Source: Staphylotrichum longicolle (lineage: Eukaryota > Ascomycota > Sordariomycetes > Sordariales > Chaetomiaceae). Taken from it: a DNA stretch of 64,000 bases. How positions within the stretch are numbered: position 1 is the stretch's first letter; the number at the start of each line of letters is the position of its first letter. Below the pieces are notes generated by a model, which was not told where the DNA came from, searched no databases, and worked only from the letters and a program-made list of their open reading frames with translations. The DNA is taken from contig JAHCVI010000004.1 in NCBI GenBank assembly GCA_019096155.1, forward strand, positions 868,001 through 932,000. The letters are read 5' to 3'. A program made the position numbers and the translations under genes. Below are positions 46,270 through 57,583 of this stretch, piece by piece.

Positions 46270-47811
46270 ATGGGTCTCAAAGGCGACGCGCCTTGGGCGG
46301 TGGGTGTGATGTGGTTGCTGGCCGGCCTGGTCTTCTTCTTTCTTTTGCTGCGGCTCTACACTCGTATCGTCTGTCTTGCTTCGTACGGCATCGACGACCA
46401 TGTCTACATTGTGGCTTTTGTTTTCTTGGTTATCTTCACCGTCTTCACCACACTCGCCGGTCACTATGGGTTCGGACAAACGATGGAGGAAATAGGGAGC
46501 ATAGAATCCGCGGTACAAGCAACACTCTACGAGTGTATCGGTCAAGGGTTTGCCATTGTCGGCATGGCCATCGCCAAGTCCTCCCTTGGCTTCTTTTTGC
46601 TTCGTCTTGTCACCATCTTCTGGCACCGGATTGCCATCTGGAGCGCCATGGCCCTCGTAACGCTAGCATCCATCGGTAGGAGTATCCGCGACCAGCTCTC
46701 CTGCTCACAGCACTGACTCCCAAACAGCACAGGTTCTCTGCTTCTGGCTCTCATGCGTTCCCTTGAACTACGTGTACGACCGCCGGATTCCTGGCGGCTA
46801 TTGCCCCATCGACACCAGACCGACATCCTACATTCTTTGCAGTGCGTGGTCCTTGAGCTCGGGTTTAGCGCATGGCACTGACTTGCTCCATCGCCAGTTT
46901 CCACAATCCTTGTCGACTTTTTCTTCGCAATCTTTCCCTGGATCATTGTGTGGCCGCTCCACATGCCCCAGCGGGAAAAGTACACCATCGCCGGCAGTAT
47001 GAGTCTCGGCCTCATGTACGGACACCCTTCTCTCTTCCGAACGCAATCCTCAGCTAACGCGAACTTCCCAGCGCCGCCGCCGCCGGCATCAAACGCACAA
47101 CCGAAGTTGAAGGCCTCTACACCCCCAACTACCTCAGTACGCCCCTTTTCCTCCCCTCTCCTCATCTTCCCTCCGCAGCGCACTAACCCAACCCTTACCC
47201 CATCAACAGAAGACTCGGTCGGCCTCATCGTCTGGTCCTCCGCCGAGATGGCCATCACGCTCATCTGCATCGGCATCCCTGTGTGCCGGCCCCTCTACAA
47301 GCGCGCCTTCCGCCGCATCTTCGGCGAGACGTCCTCCTCGGCCGGCTACCGCAAGCAGTCCAACAACCACGACGGCGGCGCGAGCAACTCGGTCCCGCTG
47401 CGCACCATCGGCGGCGGGCTGATCGGCCCGGACGGCAAGCCCATCCCGGGCTCCAAGAAGCACGGCGGCGGCGGCGGCGGCGCGAGCACGGGCGGCAACA
47501 CCGGCACCAACACCGCCGTGGACAGGGATGGGGAGGGGAGTGACGGGATCAGTTTTAGTGAGGTGAAGCTGGGCGTGAACGGGCCGTTTACGAGGACGAC
47601 GGTGGGGAGGGGCAGGAGAGGCAGCGGTGGGGATAATACTTCGGACGAGGAGATCTTGGGCGAGGAGTATAGACGGAGTCATTTGCAGAGCGCGAGGCGA
47701 TCTGATGAAGAGAGGGAGACGACGGTGACGGGCGGTGGCAGGGGCGCGCATCGGATGGGTCATGGGCAGGGGATCATGGTCACGGAGACATATCGGGTTG
47801 AGAGGTCTTAG
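46270..47811 (+). CDS. Rhodopsin-domain (PTH11-like) membrane protein
   Basis: Five exons agree in phase: 46270-46675, 46728-46841, 46898-47015, 47072-47136 and 47210-47811, giving 434 aa. Seven hydrophobic segments are visible, starting VGVMWLLAGLVFFFLLLRLY and including VYIVAFVFLVIFTVFTTLAG, AIAKSSLGFFLLRLVTIFWH, TILVDFFFAIFPWIIVWPL and SVGLIVWSSAEMAITLICIG. The SYGIDDHVYIVA word after helix 1 and the GMAIAKSSLGFFLLR word are typical of the fungal rhodopsin-like family (PF20684), often called PTH11-like receptors. The C-terminal tail of about 160 residues is cytosolic, rich in Gly and Ser with a poly-Gly run. Role: presumed surface sensing; ligand unknown. Confidence 0.88.
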
Positions 47812-48373
47812 GAGGCGGGGTGGCTGGCTGGTGGAGGATGCCAGAGGTAAGGGCGAGGGGCAAACACGCCATGGATTTTGCTTTTTGGGGAGTTGTTTAC
47901 TCGCAAAAGGTCAGGGTTGAGGGAAGTGTCGCATGCACCGGACCCGGAGTTTCTTGTCGCTCATTTGGGCTTGCTTTTTTCATATCATACCCGGCTCTAG
48001 TTACGGGAGTTGTATTTTTGGGCTGTAGATCTGTGTAATAGAACAAAACATGGGAGTGCGGCGATTTGTTCCTCCCGCGACTCATCCACTCTTCTTCCCC
48101 TGACAGTGGTGATCGTGTGCCATGTCGATTAGAAAAGTCGTGGAGAACCAAGTGAGGGGTTGCAGGAATTGATGGTGACTTTGGAGCCTCACGCAAGGCA
48201 ACCCGCGCGCGGCCCAGCTGCGCCGCATCCCTCTCAACCCCCTCGCCCACCGACACGAGCCTTCTGCTACGAAAACCTGGTTGCGTTGATCTATTCCAAC
48301 CCGCAACGACTCGGCATTCGCGTGCCCAACTCCCCCTCTATCTCATCCTCCACCCCGCCTCCCCCGAGAAACC
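47812..48373. other. Intergenic, no gene recognised
   Basis: 562 bp holding the 3' end of the rhodopsin-like gene and the promoter of the second HET gene. Confidence 0.45.
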
Positions 48374-50809
48374 ATGAATTCATCACGTCCCCTGCCCAAA
48401 CGACGCTTTGAGGTCAACAGCACCGCGTCGGAGGCTGTCAAGCGCCAAAAGTTCGACGCAACCTCTCCCTTGTGCGAGGCCTGCCAAAACCTCGACCTTG
48501 ATTTCCTTCTCGAGCAAGCCTCACAGAGATTCCAGGACCCCAGAGATGACAAGCTCCACTGCCTGGATCATCTCGGCGAGAACCGCGCCAGTACATTCTT
48601 CTACATCGACGCCTTCTTCGCTCACGCTTCGGGAACCGCCTTTCCCAGGCGTCAAGCTGTTCACTATGCACATTCTTCGGATCGATGAGGATCCAGCCAG
48701 AGCTGCACGAGCGCTACAAGCTTCTCGCGTTTCCGAGCAGCGAGAGCTGGCTGTGGCGGGCCGATATCATGAAGACGAGTTCTGTGTGGGAGGAGGTAAA
48801 AGATACTGTGTTTATGGCCGTTGTGCCAGACCAGGAGATGCTTCCGCTGGTTGCGCATGACGAGCAGTGGATAAAAACAGACATTCCCCAGACAGGGGTG
48901 ATATACAGAGTGCAGCTGGACGAAGAACGCAATGCATCCTCAGATGTCTTAGCTCGTGCCAAGGAGTTGGGGTCTGAGGCAAATCTTAGCCTCGCGAGGG
49001 AATGGTTTGGGCAATGCCAGAGGTTACACCGTGGCGCATGTGGGAGACGTGGTGATCACGAACCCATCAGCAGAGGATTTCGACTGATTGACTGCACAGC
49101 ATCCCAGCTAGAGCCGGAGCCTCAGCCCTGGGGCACCAAGTACGCCGCCTTGAGTTACGTCTAGGGAAACAGCCGCGAAGACATGGAGAAGTGGCCGAGG
49201 ACTGTGCTGGACGCCGTTGCAGTGACGAAGGAAATGGGACTGCAGTATCTATGGGTGGACAGGCTGTGCATCAACCAGTCTGACGAGGCCGAGAAGGCAG
49301 ACTTGGTTGGAAGAATGACCACCATCTACGAAGCGGCAGAGCTCACGATCGTGGCTGCGGCAGGTTCAGGGGCTGCACACGGTCTTCCAGGCGTTTCTTC
49401 GACCCCCCGTGCACCGCAACCAAAGTACACCCTCGACAGCGGAAGCACCCTACTCTCTTCCTTACGCGACCCCCGCTCCGACATTCTCGAATCCGAGTAT
49501 TGGACCCGAGGATGGACCTATCAAGAAGGTGTGCTCTCCAATCGCCGGCTGGTCTTTACCCAGAACCAGATCTACTGGGAGTGTCGAAACATGGCGGCCC
49601 AGGAAAGCATGGCCATACCCCTGTTTCATCAATCAGCGACTGAGGAGGAGGACACCGCCGAGAGCAACAATGAGGGAGAGCACGACCAGGAGGCGGTCAT
49701 GGCAGACTTCATGATTACGGGCATATTCGAGCAGCTCCCTCATCTTCATGGACGAGGACTACCGCATTGACTACGGCTTCCCGCGGTACCTCGAGGCCAC
49801 CACACGCGCCCAGCTGCGCGGCCTCAACGAGCATATTCGTGCCTACTCTATGCGCCGGCTCACACATGACTCAGACGCACCTGCCTTTATGGGCATCACG
49901 GGAATGTACAAACGCTCATCACAACTGAACCTTCTCTTCGGCCTCCCCCTCTGGCTGGGCGACGCCGCCGGCGTCCACTCCGGCCCCCAGATTACCTTTG
50001 CACTTACTGTCAGCGCATGGTACCACTGCACCGGTCGACCCAAGATGTTTGCTTCGGAGTCTTGCCGCCGGAGGCCCGGTTTCCCGTCATGGTCCTGGGC
50101 TGGGTGGACGGGCGCGGCCGTGTCCTGGCGCGTTCCGCCGAACAACGAGCACTGTGCCCAGATGGCGGATTTCATCGAACTCGAAGTGCCCAGCGAACTG
50201 GAGCAATACAGAGAGCGGAGCCGACTGCTCTGGGCGGCAGACACATTCCTGTTCGCCCCCGGTGAGCGTGGCGACGCCGTCCGACTCCGGCATGGCGTCT
50301 CCGCCGACCGGCTGGGCCAGGAGAAGCGGACCTTGATTGGCCTGCACAACCCCCTGGTGCTCAAATACTTTACTCGTAGAAAACAACAAAAAAAGGAGTG
50401 GAGGTGGGCGCGTCTGGCCGGCCGGGAGGGGCGCGATCGGCGGTACGCAGAGGACTTGGACTGGGACCTCGAATGGCATCGCATTGCCGGGCGGCTGTGC
50501 TCAGTCTATCTAAGCGTCGAGATGGGCGAGAAGGAGTGGACGGCAAAGCACGAGAGCGGGAATTTTGTCAGTGTGCTGATGTTTGTGTGTCGGTACTTGG
50601 GGGGTGAGTATGAGGGACACGGCGGGGCGAGGTTCCTCACGTTGCGTAGGGTTGAAGAGGGGGCAGGGGCGACAGAGGAGCGGTGGGAGAGAATTGGGAC
50701 ACTGTTTCTTACCATTCCGAATGGTTTGCTGGATGAATGCGGCGATAATCGGGACTTGTTGAAGAAACTCCCAGTGCGGGAATGGCAGGGCATGATTGTC
50801 GTTCCGTGA
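48374..50809 (+). pseudogene. HET-domain gene with a stop and two frame breaks
   Basis: The N-terminal region starts at 48374 (MNSSRPLPKRRFEVN) and has a CEAC pair. The continuation CSLCTFFGSMRIQPELHERY lies in another frame, with the break near 48640-48660. The HET core begins KYAALSYV and meets TAG at 49162-49164 exactly where the family has the Trp of SYVWG. It goes on with LQYLWVDRLCINQSDEAEKA and YWTRGWTYQEGVLSNRRLVF. A second frame break near 49700-49745 leads to MDEDYRIDYGFPRYLEA, then an open frame to 50809 including RRPGFPSWSWAGWTG. The stop is a TGG-to-TAG change, which on the other strand is CpA to TpA. As read it cannot make a full HET protein. Confidence 0.75.
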
Positions 50810-51708
50810 CGGGACTATTGATGGTTCAGGGGCAAACCCAAGGGGAGGGAGACAACGAGGTGAAAGGATAGGGAAGTCGAGAGAACCCGCCGGGCATCGA
50901 CATGGGTTAATGGTACCAGGTCTTCGTACATTTGACATCAGAGTCCGCCGTGCATTGATGAAACACTGGCCGGTAATATGCAGCAGGTGCATCACGAATA
51001 CACGTCGGATGACTGCCGAGCCCCGCCCCGCCTCCAGTTCGCGCAAGCAGAGATTATTCCAATCTGGTTAACTATTGTCCAGGCTCAGTTATACAGTCCT
51101 TTATCGTCCTGATTCATCCCAAAAAGCGTGACCGCGCAACCCCGGCTTGCCCCGGCGCAACGGGGACCGCAGACCCACATGTCTCCGTGCGGAGTGGGGC
51201 CGTTTTCTAATCCGGCACGTCCGGCTGCCAACAATGTGGGGCCGGGTCCCGGGCTTGTTGATACGCACCTCTCCCACCTCCAGCGAGCTTGTCATGAGAA
51301 TAGCCAGCCAGCTTGGGAAAACGACAAATATTGCGAAAGTTTGGGTGGAAGCACTATCCATACATTTTCTATCTCTCCTCGGTGTGGGATGACTGCATTC
51401 TGAGTTTGCGCCGTGACCGCTTGCATTGCATGCGTCGGAAGCACATATTCTGGTTTGATTCCTGCTGGATTCCAGCTGAGCTCTTGCTCGACATGTAGCA
51501 CTCACAAAATTATTGCATCATAAGGTCATGGAAAAGCCGGAGTCCAGCTTAACTGACGGAAATCGCAAGCCTTAGATATTCTCCTCCAAATCCCCCAAGT
51601 CCATACCAACAACAAACGCCCATCTTTCTGTCGCCAACTTTTTGAGCGACCACCGACTTCCCTCACCCGATAAAAGAAATCTCAAAAGAAAGATATAAAG
51701 CATCCGCC
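50810..51708. other. Intergenic, no gene recognised
   Basis: 899 bp. A perfect inverted repeat CTCCGTGCGGAG lies at about 51182-51193, followed by further CCG/CGG words. No coding signal. Confidence 0.5.
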
Positions 51709-52596
51709 ATGTGCACTGGAAATCTCATTCAATTCTGGTGGTACGTCCCCTTGGTTGTCGCTCATCCCTTAAGTCGAAACCGTCGTCGACTTGGCTAACG
51801 TTTCTCAGCCCTTGCACCAACACAGCCCATCCTCGCAAGAGTTGCGAACCCTTCGCTTACGAGGCTCTCGGCCATACCATCGTCCGCGAGGAAAATAAAG
51901 GCGTCTACAACTTTTGCGAGGACGCCTCGCGTCAATCCGGCGATTTTTTCTCCCACACCCTCGGCGAGCGCCCCAACTGCCCCAACGGCGAAGTCAAGTT
52001 TGAACACATGCGTAAGTCCAACTCCTCGCAAAAGCTCTCTCCAACTCAGCATCTAACATCTCCCAGACTTTCGCTCAACGACCCTCTGCAACGAATGCCT
52101 CCAAGCCGGTTGCGAGCTCGTCTGGGAAAAGCGGGGCATGTACGGGCACATCACCAGCGCAGAAAAGTTCGCGCTCAAGAGGGAGGAAAAACGGGCCAAG
52201 AAGGAGCGGGACGCCTTCATTTTCCCCGTCGTCCCCGTCAGCCCCAAACGGCAGCCAAAGAAGGAAATCCCCAAAGCTGCCGTGAAGCCTCGCCCAGAGC
52301 CTCCTCTGCGGACCATCGACCTCTGCAAGGAAGACGAGGCCGAGATCCGGTGGATGAAGGCCTGGAGGGATTTGGGGGCCGCGGAGAAGGCAATGGAGGC
52401 AAGCGAGGGGCGACGGGGCGACGGGGGCCGTGGCAGGCACTCGGGGAAGGAGCGGGAGCGGCGCGTGGAGGGGTCGGGCTCTGAGTCCCGCGCTGCGGCA
52501 CGCGAGGGCCAGCCTTGGGTGCACAGAGCAAGGCCGCGAAGTGGGCACCGGCAGGAGGGGGGTTGGTACCTGAAAGCATGGCTTGGCCGCCAATAA
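51709..52596 (+). CDS. Cys-rich N-terminus hypothetical protein, 254 aa
   Basis: Three exons in phase: 51709-51740, 51809-52011 and 52067-52596. The first intron splits the opening MCTGNLIQFWCPCTN, which with later CEPF, YNFCEDAS, NCPNG and LCNECLQAGCEL makes a Cys-rich, possibly zinc-binding, N-terminal half of about 115 residues. The second half is highly charged (REEKRAKKERDAF) and basic, with a Ser/Arg/Gly-rich end, so probably disordered. No signal peptide; likely intracellular. Similar short-start Cys-rich hypothetical proteins are common in Sordariomycetes, but I know of no function. Confidence 0.7.
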
Positions 52597-53483
52597 AGGA
52601 TATTTAGAAAGATTAAAATACTTTGACCTCAAGTTTCTGCTATGCTTTCAGAGGGTCAACACGTTACGCAATCATTGATCTCCAAAGGCTCCTCGCTCAT
52701 CATGTCCTTGAATAATTGGTTGGTAAGCTTCAAAACTTGTAACAAGGCGTGCTTCTGTTGGTGGCGGGTCCACATGCCTCGGATTCCATCGGATGGTCCA
52801 GATGAGACAGGTCAGCCTTTTAACAGGCCGCGGAGAGAAGAACGAAGGGAAACCAGTTGGGGTAACAAGATACAACGAAGAATACTCATCGGTTGGGAGT
52901 ATTGTGTCAAGTGCGAGCAGGAGCTTCGTGTGGCTGTTCCTCGTGATGACCCATGGTGGGCAGAGACAAAACGGTACGTGAGCAGTTGGATCGAGGTCGA
53001 TGACGTTGCCGTGAGCGTGGAGGCCCGGCAATTTACCGCTGAAAGGAGCTGTTGGTCTTGTTGAACCGCCTCGTGAGGTTGTTCATCTCTGACACTGGAC
53101 ACTAGGCAAGTTGAGTACCATCTTTGGTCAGTTGGCAGCTGGCTAGACCTTGACTGGATCACCCAAGAGGCAAGTGACCACAGGTCAGCCTCTGAGTATC
53201 TTTGTTCTAACTCTCCACTGACACATCTGGCCGATTGGTAAACTGGCACAAGCATCTCTGTTGGCACCAATGAAAGGCGATTCGCTCTGTGATGAAGACG
53301 AGAAGGTGACATCTCGGATGGGTATAAATCTTCGCTTCCATCTCATCTGGATTCCTGGCTAGATCATCACATTAAAACCCTCCAGCTCAACTTCCAGTCA
53401 CGTTAAGCAATTTTCCTTCCACACTGCAACATCGCACATCAGCGTTTGCGGTTACGCAATCTATTCCCGAGAAATTACCAGCA
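52597..53483. other. Intergenic, no gene recognised
   Basis: 887 bp. A frame at 52642-53064 is open but shows no family features or codon pattern that convinces. Confidence 0.45.
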
Positions 53484-53667
53484 ATGTGTAAATGGGCTTG
53501 GATCACCTACGCCTGCAACTGCAAGAAAATTGGGCAATCTCACCTACGACACGACAGGTTCGAGGTGTTTCGGTTATCCGGCCAACTGCTTGGTTATTAC
53601 CATACCCGGCGACTTCGAGTCGACCTCAAAGTGCGAGGCGTGCAAAGAGATGGCAACACAGAGCTAA
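53484..53667 (+). CDS. Small Cys-rich protein, probable frame break
   Basis: The frame from ATG 53484 begins MCKWAWITYACNCKKIGQSH, the usual opening of a family of small fungal Cys-rich proteins (M-C-x-W-x-W). The expected ending lies in the next frame: GSRCFGYPANCLV and FESTSKCEACKEMATQS, stopping at 53667. The shift falls at about 53540-53560. If joined, about 60 aa. No signal peptide. Either a decayed copy or a sequence error; too short to be sure that it is a gene. Confidence 0.35.
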
Positions 53668-54216
53668 GGGATGAGCCAGTAATGACATTGCTCTCGTGAG
53701 CAAAGGAAGGCGAGATAAGGGCGGGGGGAAGGGATATTTGCGATGATGGCACCGCGGTAAACAACTTGAATGGGCTGGCCCCAACACTTTGTTACCCGTT
53801 GAGATGGAACTGCAGTAGAATGGGATAGTCTAATTACAGAATTCCTAGGAACCCTGATTGTGTAAAGCAAAGCTTCAATCGCAAATCTGTGCTGGACACT
53901 GGGAAGTGTGGCAACGAAGAAGGAACCGCATGGTACCTGAGAGTACCTAGGTACGTTACATGTCGGTAATATCTCCTTCAACTTTCATCCACTCGGCGAA
54001 TCTTGACGATCCCGCTCTAGGATACCAGGTATCTTGACCAACTACGCTCCTTCCACAGCACCGCACGTTCTGATACTTGCACGTTGCAAGAAGGGGCTCA
54101 AGACTGTGAGATTGGGCCTTGATCCAGTCTACGGAGCATTGCTTATTCATTGCTGAGTAGGGCAATGGATGCGTTCCGCGCGATTGTAACATACTCAGAA
54201 CTCCAGGCGCCGTCCC
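53668..54216. other. Intergenic, no gene recognised
   Basis: 549 bp downstream of the DUF1330-like gene. Contains CCTAGGTA words near 53945-53955. Confidence 0.45.
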
Positions 54217-55020
54217 TCAAAGCTTGCTGGTTCCCAACCTTGGCGCAGCCGATTCACCCCGGTCGTTGATCTCCTGACAACACAAGATGAAAGTATCCTT
54301 AAGCGCCCCGAGCCTGTACTGCTGATTGACCTCCTGGTAATCCTTGCTGCCCGCCATGGACGCAAAATGGTTGATGGTCGGGTAGTGCACATAGGCAAAC
54401 TCGTCCCACCCATCATCCTTTGCCTGGCTCTCCACCACCCGTCCAAGGATCTTGACGCGGCCGCCGTGGCGCGAGCCCACGCGCTTGGCAAACTCGACGC
54501 CGTACTGCTTGTACTGGTCAATCTTGCCTGGGTTGAACGCCAGCAGGTTCAGCATGGACACCGGGTGCTCCCGCACGTCCGCGGGCAGCGAGTCGATCCA
54601 CTGCACCCATTCGGGGGAGAGCTCGAGGTTCCCGGGCCGAGGGGCATCGCCGCCGGTTTCATGCCCAGGTACGTCGGCAAGTGTGATGGACTTGCGGGGT
54701 TGGTTTAGGAGTGTCGTGTTGAGGCTGCTGTAACCTGCCAAGGCTTTGGCGCCGACTCCGCAGGACGCGCTCCAAATGGCTGCGACGTCGGCTTGTGTTG
54801 ATGGTGGGAGAACGACGCCGCTCTCGAGACCAAGGAACAGGTCCCAATGGGTGTTGCGTGCAAGTAGATGGCCGGCTGACATCTCGGTGGGCAAAATCAT
54901 CCATCGCAGGACCCGCGCTTGAAAGACGGGCTTGATGCCATGTTGACCAAGTTTGGCGAGGAAACCGGCAACAGAAACGCCAGACTTCAACGAGATGATG
55001 TGGAGGTGGCAGACAACCAT
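54217..55020 (-). CDS. DUF1330-like dimeric alpha-beta barrel protein
   Basis: Intronless gene for 267 aa. The Met at 55020 (MVVCHLHIISLKSG) is preferred, although the frame is open for 199 codons more, because the upstream part looks non-coding. The first third reads like a ferredoxin-fold barrel (VAGFLAKLGQHGIKPVFQARVLRWMILP). The last third has the DUF1330 pattern: VSMLNLLAFNPGKIDQYKQY, GGRVKILGRVV, EFAYVHYPTINHFASMAGSK. Such proteins are cofactor-free or of unknown catalysis, sometimes joined to aromatic or polyketide chemistry. It lies 625 bp downstream of the sedolisin gene on the same strand. Confidence 0.8.
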   Translation of the reverse strand: MVVCHLHIISLKSGVSVAGFLAKLGQHGIKPVFQARVLRWMILPTEMSAGHLLARNTHWDLFLGLESGVVLPPSTQADVAAIWSASCGVGAKALAGYSSLNTTLLNQPRKSITLADVPGHETGGDAPRPGNLELSPEWVQWIDSLPADVREHPVSMLNLLAFNPGKIDQYKQYGVEFAKRVGSRHGGRVKILGRVVESQAKDDGWDEFAYVHYPTINHFASMAGSKDYQEVNQQYRLGALKDTFILCCQEINDRGESAAPRLGTSKL

Positions 55021-55645
55021 GTTGATTCGTATTGGGTTATCCCTGTGCAAATCAAGAATACGAAAGAATAAAGATGGTCCGCTATGTGGATGTCGACGAT
55101 GATGAAGATGAGTTAAAGGGAATGCTGTCACAGCGGGGGATGAAGGTGCCGAGGTCCTCGGAAACTGCGCTAAGCACCCTAACCCTTGCGGGGTCGAATG
55201 ACGCTTTGACGGAATTGTACTTCCACAATGCCCCGACAACAACTCGACTAAAACCTTTGCGCTGATTGCTGTTGTCGTTTTGGAAAAGGATGTCGCAACA
55301 GAATTCTCACGAGCAACCCCGGGGATGCACAAGGCGCTCACGAACAACGGTCTTGTTGAATGTTCAAGATATCGTTCCGAGGCTTGACACCCGCTTTCCG
55401 AGGGACTTACACGGTGCGGACTTGGCTGCACCAAAACGGCTCGAACTGACAAGGGGCACGGCCAGATAAGACAAAGACGACGAGACAATGCAACAAGGCA
55501 AATCACGGACAAAAACTGCGTCCGTCTGAAATGTTCGATTGTGTCCTCCCGGTTGTGCGCCAATTTCCGGCAAGCTAGGTAGGTAGCTCCCTTACCTCGA
55601 CACGACTCACACGACAAACTCTCGTGACGTGGAAAATTGTCGGTG
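55021..55645. other. Intergenic / upstream of the DUF1330-like gene
   Basis: 625 bp. The open frame on the minus strand continues through it by chance; no homology seen. A GGTAGGTAG word lies near 55575. Confidence 0.45.
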
Positions 55646-57583
55646 TCACGGCAGACTCATAAACAGACGCCGCATCTTCTCATAGTCGGGGCTCCCAAGC
55701 CCAGTCACAGCGTCCCAGCCAGCAGACGCCCGGAACGCCTCGCTCACCCCGCAGCCGTCGTTTGCGCCCAAGGCAACGTCCCTGAGTACCTTTGCATGCG
55801 CATACAGAGTCGGATTCACGAACCCAACCCTGCGCTTGCCCGCATGCAAACGTTCGTTGTTGATCAGAGCGATGATGGACGCAAAAACGGGCGCCGACGC
55901 CGACGTGCCAAACACTGTTGTAAGCTTGTCGTCAACCACAGCCAGGTATGTCGAAGCCAGCGCCGCGACGTCCGGGTATCCACGGCCCCCTCCGTTAAAC
56001 TGACCTGCCAGTGCGGCCAAGTGCTCTTTCTCGCGGCGCTTGTACTCTGCCACGGCGCCGAGCTGGTATACCGGTGTTGAAAAGACGTTGCTGAAGCCGC
56101 CAGACGAAGAAAGAACGCTATCTCCTGCCGTGACGCGAAACACGGTCTCAGAGACACTGCTATTGGCAGGAAACGTTGGGGGAGGAGAGCTCGTGTTGTT
56201 CGTTTGCGTCGTCAGCTGCGTGCCGCCCACGACGGTCACCCACGGGCACGACGCCGGCCACTGCGGGCTGAAGCGGCCCGAGTTCGTGGCGTTCGCCGAG
56301 CCGGACGCCGGGTCGTTGCACATGCCGGGGGCCGGTCCAGCCTTTGTGCCCGTGTCGCCGCTCGACACAACAACGGTGACGCCCATGAGACCGAGTTTGA
56401 GAAACTCGTTGCATTGGCGTCTGAGGTACTCCGGAGGGAAGTCGGCCTCGTTCCAGGAGTAGGATATGGAGATGACGTTAGGCGGGGCGACCGTGCCGCA
56501 GTCCGTCGATTTGTTGTAGCCGCCTGGTAGCGGATCGGGAAACACGGGATCGATGGAGGGATCCAGGGCCCCGCAGTAGTACTTGTCAAAGGCGGCCAGC
56601 ATGTTGTTGATGTTGCCCAACTTGAACATGTCGCCGACCTGGAGGTTGACGACGGGTTGCGAGCCAGTCAGCGCCATGGCGTACGAAAAGTCCAGGTCGG
56701 GCTCCAAGTTGAACGCCGTGACGTTGTAGTCGTACTGCAGGTAACCACCGTCGATTCTCTCCACCAGAGGCCTGCGACCAACGAGCTCGGGCTGGAATCG
56801 ACTAAAGAAGGAATCCAAGTCCTCAGGGCGCCAGGTCACCCATGCCAGCTGGAAGACGCCGAACGTGTTGTCCGGATGCGGCGCGCGAGGTTGTGCGGGG
56901 ATACCGTAGATGTCTCTCAGGCATGAAGGAGTCGTGTACTTGCGGCAGTCGAAGGGTTCCGGGGAAGAGGTCACATCCCGAGTGCGTCTAGTGTATGACG
57001 TGTTGACCCGAGCCGTTGTTCTTTTCCGTTCCGGGGATCTTGCCGAGGCATGCGGCAAAGTTGGCGTAATGTAGTCGATGAGTGACGCTACTGACAACGG
57101 GAGATGGTAGGCCTCGCATGCCACCTGTGCATCCTGACCATTGACGTCGGTGTACTGGTAGTATGTCGTGTTGAGTATGCGGCCGAGTTCGCCGACCGTG
57201 GACTCGAAGCGAAGTTGATCGCCTGCATGCGAACGGCCCACGCGCCCTGATGAGATGCCGGAGCCGTTCAGCCATCTCCTGACTGACGCGACGTCTTCGG
57301 CCGCCGGCGCCAAGGCCCGTGCAACTTTCGAAGGGGTCCAGTGGCGGCCATAATGTGGTGAATCTGGGTCCGAGATGGCTATCAAGGCGCTGCCCGCCTC
57401 AGCGATGTTCGACTGTGCGAGAGCAATTTGAACTTGGAGAGGGGTATCGTCAGACACCCTCTCGCCTCTCTGCCATTCGGTCGAGACAGTTGCTCCTGAT
57501 CTGCGGTATGATGCTGTGCTAGGGCTCTGCATGGCACCGGTCAGTGCCAGGAACGACAGAAGACTAAGCCGCAGGAACATCAT
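55646..57583 (-). CDS. Sedolisin-family (S53) secreted serine-carboxyl peptidase
   Basis: Intronless gene for 645 aa with a signal peptide (MMFLRLSLLSFLALTGAMQS). A pro-kumamolisin activation domain follows (about 45-175, with PHYGRHWTPSKVARAL). The catalytic part has Glu294 and Asp298 (LEPDLDFSYAMAL), oxyanion Asp410 (VSSGDTG) and Ser561 (GTSASAPVFAS), the full S53 Ser-Glu-Asp set. The Ca-binding end is GLGSPDY. It acts outside the cell at acid pH on proteins, as a tripeptidyl peptidase or endopeptidase; the latter two cannot be told apart here. A start one codon later is equally possible. Confidence 0.93.
   Translation of the reverse strand: MMFLRLSLLSFLALTGAMQSPSTASYRRSGATVSTEWQRGERVSDDTPLQVQIALAQSNIAEAGSALIAISDPDSPHYGRHWTPSKVARALAPAAEDVASVRRWLNGSGISSGRVGRSHAGDQLRFESTVGELGRILNTTYYQYTDVNGQDAQVACEAYHLPLSVASLIDYITPTLPHASARSPERKRTTARVNTSYTRRTRDVTSSPEPFDCRKYTTPSCLRDIYGIPAQPRAPHPDNTFGVFQLAWVTWRPEDLDSFFSRFQPELVGRRPLVERIDGGYLQYDYNVTAFNLEPDLDFSYAMALTGSQPVVNLQVGDMFKLGNINNMLAAFDKYYCGALDPSIDPVFPDPLPGGYNKSTDCGTVAPPNVISISYSWNEADFPPEYLRRQCNEFLKLGLMGVTVVVSSGDTGTKAGPAPGMCNDPASGSANATNSGRFSPQWPASCPWVTVVGGTQLTTQTNNTSSPPPTFPANSSVSETVFRVTAGDSVLSSSGGFSNVFSTPVYQLGAVAEYKRREKEHLAALAGQFNGGGRGYPDVAALASTYLAVVDDKLTTVFGTSASAPVFASIIALINNERLHAGKRRVGFVNPTLYAHAKVLRDVALGANDGCGVSEAFRASAGWDAVTGLGSPDYEKMRRLFMSLP

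Noticed and set aside
52642..53064. 140-codon plus-strand frame
   Set aside because: No start context, intron or motif that supports a gene; kept as intergenic.
55021..55617. Upstream extension of the DUF1330-like frame
   Set aside because: The extra 199 codons lack protein-like character, and the Met at 55020 directly starts the first strand of the barrel.
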